From Ruminococcaceae bacterium UBA3903 (GTDB lineage: Bacteria > Bacillota > Clostridia > Oscillospirales > Acutalibacteraceae), in the NCBI GenBank assembly GCA_002391625.1, contig DGFJ01000041.1, positions 62,001-126,000 on the forward strand: 64,000 nt of DNA, written 5' to 3'. Numbering within the stretch: the first letter of the stretch is position 1; each line of letters begins with the position of its first letter. Of the stretch, positions 16,449 through 25,299 are shown piece after piece. A program made the position numbers and the translations under genes. The notes under the pieces were generated by a model. That model was not told the origin of the DNA, did not search any database, and saw only the letters and a list, made by a program, of their open reading frames with translations.

Positions 16449-17750
16449 ATGAAATTAAAAACCAGTCAAAAAATTATTATTATTGCAGCAGTTGCAGCAA
16501 TACTCATATATATATTTATAATGTTTTTAAGTGCAAATTTTTCTATGGTTCATACAGAATCAGCCGTAGCGGCAACGCTTTCAAAGACGATTGACACTAA
16601 TGGCTATATAGTTAGAAATGAAACATATATTACAAATACATTGGGTGGAGTAGTGTCGTATGTAAATAACGGCGGAGGCAGTGTTTCTGCTAACGGTGTT
16701 ATAGCAAAGGTCTATGCAACAGAACAGGACGCTACTGCACATCAGCAAATTGATAAATTAAATACTGAAATAGAACGATTACAAAAATTAAACGAAACTA
16801 AGCAGGTACAGGGAACTTCCTTGGAGGCTATTAACTCTGTGCTTAACAATGATATTTCTACATTGATAAAAAGCTTACACAATAATGATTTTTATTCTTT
16901 AGAACAAACACGGAATGATATTTTGATGGCTATTAACGAACGTCAAGTAGTTACAGGTGCAGTTCTTAATTTTAACGAACAAATAGCTAAGCTGGATGCT
17001 CAAAAGAAATCCTTGGAGGCTACTACCGGTGCGGCAATAGGTGAGATAAAATCTCCTATTGCAGGTTACTTTGTAGATTTTTCAGATGGATATGAAAATT
17101 CCTACGACTATTCAAAAGCAAGTAGCATGACCTGTGATGAGCTAAGCCAGCTAAAAGAAAAAGAATCACAGGATGTACCAGCTAATGCTATTGGCAAGGT
17201 TATCAGTAATCTAAATTGGTATATTTGTTGTCCAATAACCATGGACGAAGCTACTGAGTTTAGTGATATTTATGACAATGTGAAGGTCAAAATGCCTTTT
17301 GCTACAACCGACAGTGTACCCGTGGATGTTATGGCTATTAACAAGGATATTGCCAATAATCAAGCGGTTATTGTATTGGACTGTAAGTTTATTAGCGACG
17401 AGTTAGCTGCGTTAAGAAATGAAAAGGTACAAATAGATGTAAAGACATACACAGGTATAAAAATATCTCAAAAAGCTATTCATGATGATTCTGTACAAAA
17501 AATAATTGAGAATGATGACGGAACAACCACTACAGATTCACAACAGGTAAAGGGTGTATATGTTTTGCACGGTAACGAGCTTGTATTTAAACAGGTTGAC
17601 ATACTGTTTTCTACTGAGGATTATGTAATATGCTCTCCAAAGCCGGATGCTGGCAAATTATTCAACGGTGAAACAGTAGAACTATATGATAAAATTGTTA
17701 CAGAAGGAGCGGATTTATATGCAGGAAAAATTGTCAAACAGTCATCTTAA
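16449..17750 (+). CDS. HlyD-like membrane-fusion/adaptor protein
   Basis: The 433-residue protein has an N-terminal membrane helix (about residues 8-28), then a lipoyl-like half (IDTNGYIVRNETYI...GGVVSYVNNGGGSV), a predicted coiled coil (IDKLNTEIERLQKLNE onward), and a second half-motif GEIKSPIAGYFVD. This is the HlyD/RND-adaptor layout. No pump, ABC transporter or outer membrane partner is encoded beside it. Instead it sits 7 bp after miaA and overlaps yggS by 32 bp, in front of sepF-ylmH-divIVA. The context hints at an envelope or division role in place of drug export, but no function is established. Confidence 0.75.
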   Translation: MKLKTSQKIIIIAAVAAILIYIFIMFLSANFSMVHTESAVAATLSKTIDTNGYIVRNETYITNTLGGVVSYVNNGGGSVSANGVIAKVYATEQDATAHQQIDKLNTEIERLQKLNETKQVQGTSLEAINSVLNNDISTLIKSLHNNDFYSLEQTRNDILMAINERQVVTGAVLNFNEQIAKLDAQKKSLEATTGAAIGEIKSPIAGYFVDFSDGYENSYDYSKASSMTCDELSQLKEKESQDVPANAIGKVISNLNWYICCPITMDEATEFSDIYDNVKVKMPFATTDSVPVDVMAINKDIANNQAVIVLDCKFISDELAALRNEKVQIDVKTYTGIKISQKAIHDDSVQKIIENDDGTTTTDSQQVKGVYVLHGNELVFKQVDILFSTEDYVICSPKPDAGKLFNGETVELYDKIVTEGADLYAGKIVKQSS

Positions 17751-18453
17751 AAAATTGCAGGATGTAGAGTACAATTATAAAACTATAGAAGAACAAATAG
17801 TAAATGCAGCAGAAAAAAGTGGCAGACATAGAAAAGATATTGCTTTTATGGCGGCTACCAAAACTGTTGATGCTGAAATAATTAATCACGCTATCTCATT
17901 AGGCTTAAAATATATAGGTGAAAACAAGGTGCAGGAGCTTTTGTCAAAATATGATTATTATAATTTGGATAATTGCTCTTTACAGCTTATTGGTCATTTG
18001 CAAACAAATAAGGTGCGACAAATAGTCGGCAAGGTGGATATGATACAATCAGTTGACAGCCTAAAGCTAGCAACTGAAATAGGAAAGCAGTCTGAAAAAA
18101 ATAATATAACAACAGATATTTTATTAGAGGTAAATATAGGCAGGGAAGAAAGTAAATCTGGAGTTATGCCAGAACAGCTAGAGGAACTATTATGCCAGAT
18201 TAGAACAATAGACGGTATATCAATCAGAGGTTTAATGTCGATTCCGCCAATATGTGAAAAAAAATCAGAAATTTCTCAATATTTTGCACTTATGAACAAA
18301 CTGTTTATTGACATTAAGGACAAAAAAATGGATAATGTATCTATGGACTACCTTTCAATGGGTATGTCTTCAGATTATTACGAAGCAATCTTGAATGGTG
18401 CTAATATGGTTAGGGTAGGTTCCTCACTATTTGGTGCCAGAATATATAGATAA
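17719..18453 (+). CDS. yggS: Pyridoxal phosphate homeostasis protein (YggS/YlmE family)
   Basis: The 244-residue PLP-binding TIM-barrel protein is of the PROSC family. Motifs seen are AATKTVD (PLP lysine), IGENKVQELLSKY, LIGHLQTNKVR, SVDSLKLA, LLEVNIGREESKSGV, RGLMSIPP, LSMGMSSDYYEAI and VRVGSSLFGAR. It binds PLP and affects vitamin B6 and amino-acid balance without known enzymatic turnover. Start ATG 17719 follows AAGGAG by 9 bp; the longer frame from 17686 has no SD. It overlaps the HlyD-like gene by 32 bp and precedes sepF, as in many Gram-positives. Confidence 0.93.
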   Translation: MQEKLSNSHLKKLQDVEYNYKTIEEQIVNAAEKSGRHRKDIAFMAATKTVDAEIINHAISLGLKYIGENKVQELLSKYDYYNLDNCSLQLIGHLQTNKVRQIVGKVDMIQSVDSLKLATEIGKQSEKNNITTDILLEVNIGREESKSGVMPEQLEELLCQIRTIDGISIRGLMSIPPICEKKSEISQYFALMNKLFIDIKDKKMDNVSMDYLSMGMSSDYYEAILNGANMVRVGSSLFGARIYR

Positions 18454-18474
18454 ATACGTGGAGGTAAAATTATA

Positions 18475-18984
18475 ATGGCAGGTTTAGTTGATAAATTTAA
18501 ACGTATGTGGGATACACCGGATGAGGAGTATGACGATTACGATGAATATGATGATTATAGTTCAAATTCATCTGAGGAGGAAACACCAGTGACAAGATCA
18601 TCAGCAGATTATGACTATGGCAATAGCTACGCAGAAAGTTCTTATGAAAGAGAAACCCCTAGTGACCACAGAAGAAATAAGGTAGTTAATATTAACGCAA
18701 CAGCAAAGCTACAGGTTGTTTTATTTAAACCTGAAACCTTTGGTGAGGAAACAAGAGCTATAGCAGATGAGCTTATAAAGACACATACAGTTGTGTTGAA
18801 TTTGGAGAATACTAACCGAGATGTTTCCAGAAGAATTATTGATTTCCTAAGTGGCTGTGCATATGCTAACCGCGGTCAGATTAAAAGGATTGCAACCAGC
18901 ACGTTTATTATTATACCTAACAATGTCGATTTAACAGGTGATAACCTGTTAGATGAGTTAGAAAACAACGGCGTGTATTTTTAA
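18475..18984 (+). CDS. sepF: Cell division protein SepF
   Basis: The 169-residue FtsZ-associated protein has an N-terminal amphipathic membrane-targeting helix (MAGLVDKFKRMW), a disordered acidic linker rich in Asp, Tyr, Glu and Ser (about residues 15-65), and the C-terminal SepF core with VVLFKPETFGEE, VVLNLENTNRDVSRRIIDFLSGCAYA and the terminal TFIIIPNNVDL. SepF bundles FtsZ and tethers it to the membrane. It lies 21 bp after yggS and 3 bp before ylmH. The usual neighbour ylmG (YggT family) is absent. Confidence 0.95.
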   Translation: MAGLVDKFKRMWDTPDEEYDDYDEYDDYSSNSSEEETPVTRSSADYDYGNSYAESSYERETPSDHRRNKVVNINATAKLQVVLFKPETFGEETRAIADELIKTHTVVLNLENTNRDVSRRIIDFLSGCAYANRGQIKRIATSTFIIIPNNVDLTGDNLLDELENNGVYF

Positions 18985-18987
18985 TCA

Positions 18988-19752
18988 ATGAATGATTTTT
19001 TTCAAAATGCAGATGATGGCATCTTAATTGCAAAAATAAGGGATTGTAAACGCTTATGCGATACACGATCATCTCCATGCTTTGTTGGATTTCTTAATGA
19101 GCATGAGGTAACCACAACGGTGGCTTATTTAAAGCATATGGACTTTTACAATTACAAATTTTTTGGAGGACGTGAAAACAGCGATAGGGTTGTTTTTGGT
19201 GCTTTTCCAAAAGGTGAAGATATGGCAGACTATATGTTTCCCATATCTGTGTTATCCTTTACATACAAACCACAGTACACATTGTCCCATCGCGATTTTT
19301 TAGGTGCTTTAATGGGTTTAGGTATAAAACGTGATGTTGTTGGTGACATTTTAGTCAATGATGGTAAGTCGTATGTTTTTGTTAAGGATGATGTTAAAGA
19401 GTATATTATAGCTCAAACTGAAAAGATTGGCAGTGTTGGTGTTACAGTATGTGAATGTGCATTTGAGGATATTCAAGCTGTACAGAACTTCTTTGAACAC
19501 GATTATACTGTTGCATCTATGCGGTTAGATAATATTGTGTCTACCGTGTGGGGACAAAGCAGAGATAAGAGTGCTAAGCTTATTAAAAGTGGTTTAGTGG
19601 CTGTTAATTCTGTTGCTATTACTTCGGTTAGCTGTATTATAAAGCAGGGTGACAAGGTTGCTCTGCGAGGAAAAGGTAAAATTATAATTAGCAATGTTGG
19701 TGGTCTTACAAAAAAAGGCAGGCAAAAGCTAACTATTAAACAATACAGATAG
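18988..19752 (+). CDS. ylmH: YlmH-family S4-domain RNA-binding protein
   Basis: The 254-residue protein has a divergent N-terminal domain containing FPISVLSFTYKPQY and LSHRDFLGALMGLGIKRDVVGDI, and a C-terminal S4 domain from residue about 175 (SMRLDNIVSTVWGQSRDKSAKLIKSG...VAVNS). YlmH binds RNA and has been linked to rescue of obstructed ribosomes and to division-site phenotypes in other Firmicutes. It has no clear SD and starts 3 bp after sepF, so it is probably translated by coupling. Confidence 0.9.
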   Translation: MNDFFQNADDGILIAKIRDCKRLCDTRSSPCFVGFLNEHEVTTTVAYLKHMDFYNYKFFGGRENSDRVVFGAFPKGEDMADYMFPISVLSFTYKPQYTLSHRDFLGALMGLGIKRDVVGDILVNDGKSYVFVKDDVKEYIIAQTEKIGSVGVTVCECAFEDIQAVQNFFEHDYTVASMRLDNIVSTVWGQSRDKSAKLIKSGLVAVNSVAITSVSCIIKQGDKVALRGKGKIIISNVGGLTKKGRQKLTIKQYR

Positions 19753-19763
19753 GAGAGATTGAA

Positions 19764-20390
19764 ATGCTGAGTATTGATGAGGTAAGGAATATTAGTTTTA
19801 GAAAGGCAAACCTAGGCGGTTATCGTCCAGAAGATGTTAACTCGTTCATTGATGAGGTAGTTGCTACTTTAGAACAAGACAAAAAAGATAAAATTGACCT
19901 TGTAAAAAAGCTTGATATTTTAGCTAAGCGTATTGAAGAATACCGCAAGGATGAGGAAAGTGTTCGTGGTGCTTTAATTAATGCTGAAAAGGTTAAAGAA
20001 ACAGCAGTTAAAGAATCAAGCGAAAAGGCTGATTATATTATTAAAGAAGCACAAACTAAAGCTAACCAGATTGTATATGATGCTAACGCATCAGTGGTTG
20101 AACAAAAAAATAATTATTTGCGTTTACAGGCCGATGCGGTTGTATTAAGAGAACAACTTTTGGAAACATATAATAATCATATTAGAATGTTAGAGGATTT
20201 ACCAACTTCATCTGAAATCAGCAAAAAAAAGTCCGAGCTTGACAAAACTTATCCTACAACAGATACTAAGGCTACAATAGCTGCTGAAACGGTAAGTGCG
20301 GAGGAAAGCAAGGACGAATTAGTTGATATTACTGCTGAAACCGCTGTTAGCGAGGAATCTAAAACAGAGATAACAGAGCATGCTGAATAA
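19764..20390 (+). CDS. divIVA: Cell division protein DivIVA
   Basis: The 208-residue protein opens with the DivIVA membrane-binding domain (IDEVRNISFRKANLGGYRPEDVNSFIDEV), then a long coiled coil (residues about 30-150), then an acidic Thr/Glu-rich tail. DivIVA senses curved membrane at poles and septa and recruits partner proteins. It is 11 bp after ylmH and closes the division gene block; ileS follows. Confidence 0.93.
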   Translation: MLSIDEVRNISFRKANLGGYRPEDVNSFIDEVVATLEQDKKDKIDLVKKLDILAKRIEEYRKDEESVRGALINAEKVKETAVKESSEKADYIIKEAQTKANQIVYDANASVVEQKNNYLRLQADAVVLREQLLETYNNHIRMLEDLPTSSEISKKKSELDKTYPTTDTKATIAAETVSAEESKDELVDITAETAVSEESKTEITEHAE

Positions 20391-20417
20391 TAATTACTTT
20401 ACAAATCATTTGTTATT

Positions 20418-20447
20418 ATCAATCTAGTATTAATTGTTTAGATTGAT
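20418..20447 (+). other. Hairpin between divIVA and ileS
   Basis: Perfect 9-bp arms (20418-20426, 20439-20447) with a 12-nt loop and no strong T run. The space is too short for a T-box leader; this may be a weak attenuator or processing stem. Confidence 0.5.
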
Positions 20448-20478
20448 ACATAATTTAATAAGGGAGAGAACATTTTTA

Positions 20479-23244
20479 ATGTCGCAGGATTATAACTCAA
20501 CACTAAATCTACCAAAGACAGACTTTCCAATGAGAGCAGGTCTACCAAAAAGTGAACCTGTTATGCTAAAGCATTGGGAGGAAGAAAAGGTATACGAAAA
20601 ACTAATGGAAAAAAATGAAGGCAAGCCACTGTTTGTGCTTCATGATGGTCCTCCATATGCTAACGGTAATATCCATTTAGGACACGCACTAAATAAAACC
20701 TTAAAGGACTTTATTGTTAGATATAAAAATATGACGGGGTTTAAAGCACCCTTTGTTCCAGGCTGGGATACCCACGGTTTACCAACTGAACTAAAAGCCA
20801 GAAAGGAAGCTGGCGTCAGCAACTCTACTACTATTTCTGATGTTGAGCTTAGAAAAATTTGTCGTGACTTTGCACTGGGCTATTTAAATGACCAAAGAGA
20901 GCAGTTTAAAAGACTAGGCGGCATAGGTGAGTGGGATAACCCATATATTACTCTATTAAAGGAATTTGAGGCTACCCAAATAGAGATTTTTGCTGAAATG
21001 GCTTGTAAGGGCTATATATACAAGGGCTTAAAGCCAGTTTACTGGTGTCCTGATTGTAAAACAGCACTGGCAGAGGCAGAAATAGAATATGCAGAAGACC
21101 CATGTCATTCTATCTATGTTAAGTTTAATGTAACAGATGACCTTGGAAAATTTTCTGCTATGGGCATTGACCCATCAAAGGTTAATTTTGTAATATGGAC
21201 AACTACCACATGGACATTACCTGGCAATGTTGCTATCTGTGTTGGTCCTAATTTTGAATACAGTATTATAAAAAGCGGTGCAGAGTATTACGTTATGGCA
21301 TCCGAGCTATATAAAAATGCAATGGCAGACGCTGATATTACTGAATATGAAGTGGTAGCAACTATTAAGGGCAGTGAACTGGAATATATGAAAACGGCTC
21401 ACCCATTCATGGACAGAACATCAGTTGTTATTGTTGGTGACCATGTTACCTTGGAAAGTGGTACAGGCTGTGTTCATACTGCTCCTGGACATGGTGTAGA
21501 GGACTTTGAGGTATGTCGTAATTATCCTGAAATTCCTATTATAGTACCTGTTGATGCTGATGGTAAGCTAACTGCTGATGCAGGTCAGTTTGAAGGTCTT
21601 ACAACTGATCAAGCTAACAAGCCAATTGCTGAGCATTTGGAGAAAATCGGTGCTTTATTTGCACTTAAAAAGATTATCCATCAATACCCACATTGCTGGC
21701 GTTGCAAAAAGCCTGTATTATTTAGAGCTACAGATCAATGGTTTTGTTCAGTAGATGATTTTAAAGACGCTGCTATTGAAGCTATTAAAACCGTTAAATG
21801 GATTCCAGGTTGGGGACAGGACAGAATAACATCTATGGTTAGGGAGCGTCGTGACTGGTGTATTTCCCGTCAAAGAAAATGGGGTGTTCCAATTCCTATT
21901 TTCTTCTGTAAGGATTGTGGCGAGCCATATATTGACCGTGATGCTATGATGGCTGTTGCTGATTTGTTTAGAAAAGAAGGCTCTGACGCTTGGTTTGAGA
22001 AAACTGCAGCTGAAATTTTACCGCAAAATACAAAATGTAAAAAATGTGGCAGCACCAACTTTGATAAAGAAAAAGATATAATGGATGTTTGGTTTGATTC
22101 TGGCTCTTCACACGCAGCTGTATTAGAGGAACGTCCATATCTACAGCGTCCGGCTGACTTATATTTAGAGGGTGCCGATCAATACAGAGGTTGGTTCCAA
22201 TCATCGTTGCTCACCTCTGTTGCTACTAATGGCAAATCACCATATAAGGCTGTATTAACACATGGTTGGGTTGTTGATGGTGACGGCAAAAAGATGTCTA
22301 AATCACTTGGAAATGGTATTGACCCCGTAGATGTTATTAATGAATATGGTGCAGACGTACTGCGTCTGTGGGTTGCGTCCTCTGACTATCATGTAGATGT
22401 TAGAATTTCCAAAAATATTTTGAAGCAGTTATCTGAATCCTACAGAAAAATCAGAAATACAGCCAGATATATTTTAGGTAACCTAAATGACTTTAACCCT
22501 GATACAGACAGCGTTCAGTTAGAAGAGCTATATCCTATTGATAGGTGGGCTGTATCAAAGCTAAATGACCTTATTGATACTGTAAGCACTGGTTATGATG
22601 CTTATGAGTTCCATCGTGTTTATCATAGCATTCATAACTTCTGCGTTGTTGATATGTCTAACTTTTATTTGGATGTATTAAAAGACAGATTGTACACAGA
22701 AAAAGCGGACAGTCAAGCTAGACGTGCTGCACAGACTACCATATACATTATTTTAGATGCTATGACACGTATGATTTCACCAATACTGGCATACACATCT
22801 GATGAAATTTGGAAGTTTATGCCTCATTGTAGCGACAGCGATCCTACCTGTGTATTGTTTAACGATATGCCAAATCACATTGATATTGATATTACAAAAG
22901 AATTTACAGAAACATGGGATAGAATTCATATGCTGCGTGATATAGTTAAAAAATCTATTGAAACCGCAGTTAAAGAAAAAACAGTAAGGACTTCTCTGGA
23001 AGCAAAGCTAACACTTTCATGTGACGGAGAGGAATATGATTTTATAAAATCTGTTGAGGATGAGCTAAAAACAGCATTTATCGTATCAGATGTTAAAATC
23101 GTTAAGGGCGGTAGCACACTAACTGTTTTAGTAGAAAAAGCAGAGGGTGAAAAGTGCGAACGTTGTTGGGTTCACAGTGAAACTGTAGGTAAAAACAGCG
23201 ACCATCCTACACTATGCGCTAGATGTGCAGGAATTCTAAAATAA
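20479..23244 (+). CDS. ileS: Isoleucyl-tRNA synthetase
   Basis: The 921-residue class I synthetase charges tRNA-Ile. It shows PYANGNIHLGHA (HIGH box, residues about 58-69), WTTTTWTLPGN of the editing domain, DWCISRQRKWGVPIPIF, KMSKSLGN (KMSKS box), and a C-terminal zinc finger with two Cys pairs, CERCW and CARC. Length and the zinc finger fit the bacterial IleS1 type. ATG 20479 is chosen for its SD GGGAGAG 10 bp upstream; the longer frame from 20434 runs through the intergenic hairpin region. The gene follows divIVA and precedes lspA, a conserved order. Confidence 0.97.
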   Translation: MSQDYNSTLNLPKTDFPMRAGLPKSEPVMLKHWEEEKVYEKLMEKNEGKPLFVLHDGPPYANGNIHLGHALNKTLKDFIVRYKNMTGFKAPFVPGWDTHGLPTELKARKEAGVSNSTTISDVELRKICRDFALGYLNDQREQFKRLGGIGEWDNPYITLLKEFEATQIEIFAEMACKGYIYKGLKPVYWCPDCKTALAEAEIEYAEDPCHSIYVKFNVTDDLGKFSAMGIDPSKVNFVIWTTTTWTLPGNVAICVGPNFEYSIIKSGAEYYVMASELYKNAMADADITEYEVVATIKGSELEYMKTAHPFMDRTSVVIVGDHVTLESGTGCVHTAPGHGVEDFEVCRNYPEIPIIVPVDADGKLTADAGQFEGLTTDQANKPIAEHLEKIGALFALKKIIHQYPHCWRCKKPVLFRATDQWFCSVDDFKDAAIEAIKTVKWIPGWGQDRITSMVRERRDWCISRQRKWGVPIPIFFCKDCGEPYIDRDAMMAVADLFRKEGSDAWFEKTAAEILPQNTKCKKCGSTNFDKEKDIMDVWFDSGSSHAAVLEERPYLQRPADLYLEGADQYRGWFQSSLLTSVATNGKSPYKAVLTHGWVVDGDGKKMSKSLGNGIDPVDVINEYGADVLRLWVASSDYHVDVRISKNILKQLSESYRKIRNTARYILGNLNDFNPDTDSVQLEELYPIDRWAVSKLNDLIDTVSTGYDAYEFHRVYHSIHNFCVVDMSNFYLDVLKDRLYTEKADSQARRAAQTTIYIILDAMTRMISPILAYTSDEIWKFMPHCSDSDPTCVLFNDMPNHIDIDITKEFTETWDRIHMLRDIVKKSIETAVKEKTVRTSLEAKLTLSCDGEEYDFIKSVEDELKTAFIVSDVKIVKGGSTLTVLVEKAEGEKCERCWVHSETVGKNSDHPTLCARCAGILK

Positions 23245-23255
23245 TATATAATTTT

Positions 23256-23288
23256 TGCGGTGTGTCCTATGATACACCGCATTTGTTT
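23256..23288 (+). other. Hairpin between ileS and lspA
   Basis: An 8-bp stem (23256-23263 with 23274-23281) and 10-nt loop followed by TTTGTTT. It overlaps the approach to the lspA SD and could be a leaky terminator. Confidence 0.55.
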
Positions 23289-23300
23289 GGAGTGAAGCTA

Positions 23301-23798
23301 ATGGCATTTATTGCACTGGGTATTGCTGTTGTATTGGTATTAATTGATCAGCTACTAAAAATGGTGATTGTAAATACTGTTAAGATTGATGGTGGATTTT
23401 CATTTTTAGGGGATTTTGTAAATATTATTTACGTTGAAAATAAGGGTGTCGCCTTCGGACTAATGGAAAATTTTAGATGGCTTTTTGTTATAGTGACAGG
23501 AGTCATTATATTTTTCCTGATTGCATATCTAATAAAATATAAGCCTAAAAGCAAAATGCTGATAATTTCAATAGGTATGATTGTTGGCGGCGGTATAGGA
23601 AACCTAATAGACAGAATTTTTCTTGGCTATGTTGTTGACTATATTCAGCTTGCTATTTTCCCGCCAGTTTGTAATTTTGCAGATTATTGTGTAACTATTG
23701 GAGTTGCATTATTGGCTGTATATATTGTATTTCGTTCTGACTTCTTTTCAGATGATAAAGATAAAAATAAAAAGAAATTAGCTGATAAAAATGGATAA
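23301..23798 (+). CDS. lspA: Lipoprotein signal peptidase II
   Basis: The 165-residue membrane aspartic protease removes signal peptides from prolipoproteins after Lgt modification. It has four membrane helices and the conserved segments VENKGVAFGL, GGGIGNLIDRI and CNFADYCVTIG, with the two catalytic Asp residues in NLIDR and FADYC. ATG 23301 is preferred, with TTGGAGTG upstream; the longer frame from 23223 runs through the end of ileS and the intergenic hairpin. The C-terminal tail is rich in Lys and Asp, and the stop overlaps rluD by 8 bp. Confidence 0.95.
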   Translation: MAFIALGIAVVLVLIDQLLKMVIVNTVKIDGGFSFLGDFVNIIYVENKGVAFGLMENFRWLFVIVTGVIIFFLIAYLIKYKPKSKMLIISIGMIVGGGIGNLIDRIFLGYVVDYIQLAIFPPVCNFADYCVTIGVALLAVYIVFRSDFFSDDKDKNKKKLADKNG

Positions 23799-24720
23799 GT
23801 ATATTTTTCAAGTACAACAGCAGGACGTGGGTATTAGGTTAGACAAATTTCTATCTGATAAAATAATTGATAAAACCCGTTCCGCTTTACAAAATTACAT
23901 TGAGGAAAATTGTGTTTTTGTAAATAACAAAGCCGTTGGTAAAAACTATAAAACACGAATTAATGATACCGTTGCTGTTACTATCCCAGACCCAGTGCCG
24001 TTAGAGGCAGCAGCAGAGGATATTCCCCTTGATATTGTGTATGAGGATAACAGCTTAATTGTAGTTAACAAGCCAAAGGGAATGGTGGTACATCCGGCTG
24101 TAGGTAATTACACAGGTACGTTGGTTAATGCTTTGCTGTACCATTGCGGTAACTCCTTGTCTGGAATAAACGGTGTTCTACGTCCTGGTATAGTTCACAG
24201 AATAGATAAGGATACCAGCGGACTGTTGATAGTAGCCAAGACCGACATTGCCCACAAATCCTTAGCAGAGCAAATAAAGGTTCACAGCTTCACCAGAGAG
24301 TATGAAGCTGTGGTTTATGGTAACATAAAGGAGGATAACGGCACTGTTAATCAGCCAATAGGCAGACATCCAATAGACAGAAAAAAAATGGCAGTTACAG
24401 CAAAAGCATCACGACAGGCCGTTACGCACTATTCTGTTGTTGAGCGTTTTAGCTCGTTTACACACCTAAAAATAACCTTGGAAACAGGTCGAACACACCA
24501 AATTAGGGTTCATATGTCATACATACAGCATCCCGTAGCAGGTGATGAGGTATATGGTCCTAAAAAAGTTTTAAAGTTTCTACATGGTCAGTGTTTACAC
24601 GCACGAAAAATAGGTTTTGTTCACCCTGTAACAGGTGAATATATGGAGTTTTCATCACCTTTGCCACAATATTTTACCAGTTTTGTGTCACAACTGCAAA
24701 ATGGTCACAATTTCTATTGA
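23791..24720 (+). CDS. rluD: Ribosomal large-subunit pseudouridine synthase, RluD type
   Basis: The 309-residue RluA-family enzyme isomerises uridine to pseudouridine in RNA. An N-terminal S4 domain (RLDKFLSDKIIDKTRSALQNYI) is followed by the catalytic domain with HRIDKDTSGLLIVAKT, where the Asp of the HRxD motif is the nucleophile, and ETGRTHQIRVHM. The target is inferred as 23S rRNA by similarity to RluD and Bacillus YlyB, which also follows lspA. It overlaps lspA by 8 bp. Confidence 0.9.
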   Translation: MDKYIFQVQQQDVGIRLDKFLSDKIIDKTRSALQNYIEENCVFVNNKAVGKNYKTRINDTVAVTIPDPVPLEAAAEDIPLDIVYEDNSLIVVNKPKGMVVHPAVGNYTGTLVNALLYHCGNSLSGINGVLRPGIVHRIDKDTSGLLIVAKTDIAHKSLAEQIKVHSFTREYEAVVYGNIKEDNGTVNQPIGRHPIDRKKMAVTAKASRQAVTHYSVVERFSSFTHLKITLETGRTHQIRVHMSYIQHPVAGDEVYGPKKVLKFLHGQCLHARKIGFVHPVTGEYMEFSSPLPQYFTSFVSQLQNGHNFY

Positions 24721-24727
24721 AAATCAC

Positions 24728-24757
24728 TTGCAAAAACACAACCACTTGTGTTATAAT
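24728..24757 (+). promoter_or_regulatory. Promoter of rplS
   Basis: TTGCAA (24728-24733), 18-bp spacer, perfect TATAAT (24752-24757). Confidence 0.8.
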
Positions 24758-24763
24758 ATTTAA

Positions 24764-24878
24764 GCATTTGAATTCCGTCACTTGTGATGGGGATCAACGC
24801 CCGGTTTATTACCGTGACATTGAAGCGGACAGTCCTCTGCATATGCACGAATGTCTGAAAACTTAGGAGGAAAAATTA
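24764..24878 (+). promoter_or_regulatory. Structured rplS leader, L19 autoregulatory leader candidate
   Basis: A 115-nt leader holds CGGT/ACCG (24802-24805 with 24811-24814) and GACATT/AATGTC (24816-24821 with 24850-24855) stems before the SD TTAGGAGG. L19 leaders are known in low-GC Gram-positives (Rfam L19_leader). Identity is inferred from position and structure; a covariance search would decide. Confidence 0.5.
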
Positions 24879-25223
24879 ATGAATGCACTAAACACAATCG
24901 CAGCTGATTCTTTAAAGAAGGAACTGCCTGAATTCGGTATCGGTGACACTGTTAAAATTAGCGTTAACATCCGTGAAGGCGAAAGGGAAAGAATCCAGAT
25001 GTTTGAAGGCACAGTTATCGCAAAAAGAGGTAGCGGTGTTGCTGAAACCTTTACAGTAAGACGTGTTTCTTATGGCGTAGGCGTAGAGAGAGTTTTCCCA
25101 ATTCACTCACCTAACGTTAAGGACGTAAAGGTAATTAGATATGGTAAGGTTCGCAGAAGCAAGCTATACTATCTGCGTGATAGAGTTGGTAAGGCTTCAA
25201 AGGTTAAAGAACAAATTCGCTAA
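24879..25223 (+). CDS. rplS: 50S ribosomal protein L19
   Basis: The 114-residue protein shows the L19 pattern: IGDTVKISVNIREGERERIQ, FEGTVIAKRGSG, FTVRRVSYGVGVERVFP and the basic C-terminus KVRRSKLYYLRD. L19 sits at the 30S-50S interface. The gene has its own promoter, a structured leader and a terminator, so it forms a separate unit ahead of the signal-peptidase genes. Confidence 0.98.
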   Translation: MNALNTIAADSLKKELPEFGIGDTVKISVNIREGERERIQMFEGTVIAKRGSGVAETFTVRRVSYGVGVERVFPIHSPNVKDVKVIRYGKVRRSKLYYLRDRVGKASKVKEQIR

Positions 25224-25236
25224 TATCTGGCTTACT

Positions 25237-25259
25237 AAGGGACATTATGTCCCTTTTTT
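25237..25259 (+). terminator. Intrinsic terminator of rplS
   Basis: A perfect 7-bp stem (AAGGGAC/GTCCCTT), 5-nt loop and a T run. Confidence 0.9.
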
Positions 25260-25299
25260 GCTATAGCTATATTTTAAATATTAGATTAGAGGTGCAAAA

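Noticed and set aside
20434..20478. Longer start for ileS
   Set aside because: Reads through the intergenic hairpin; the SD fits ATG 20479, where IleS homology begins.
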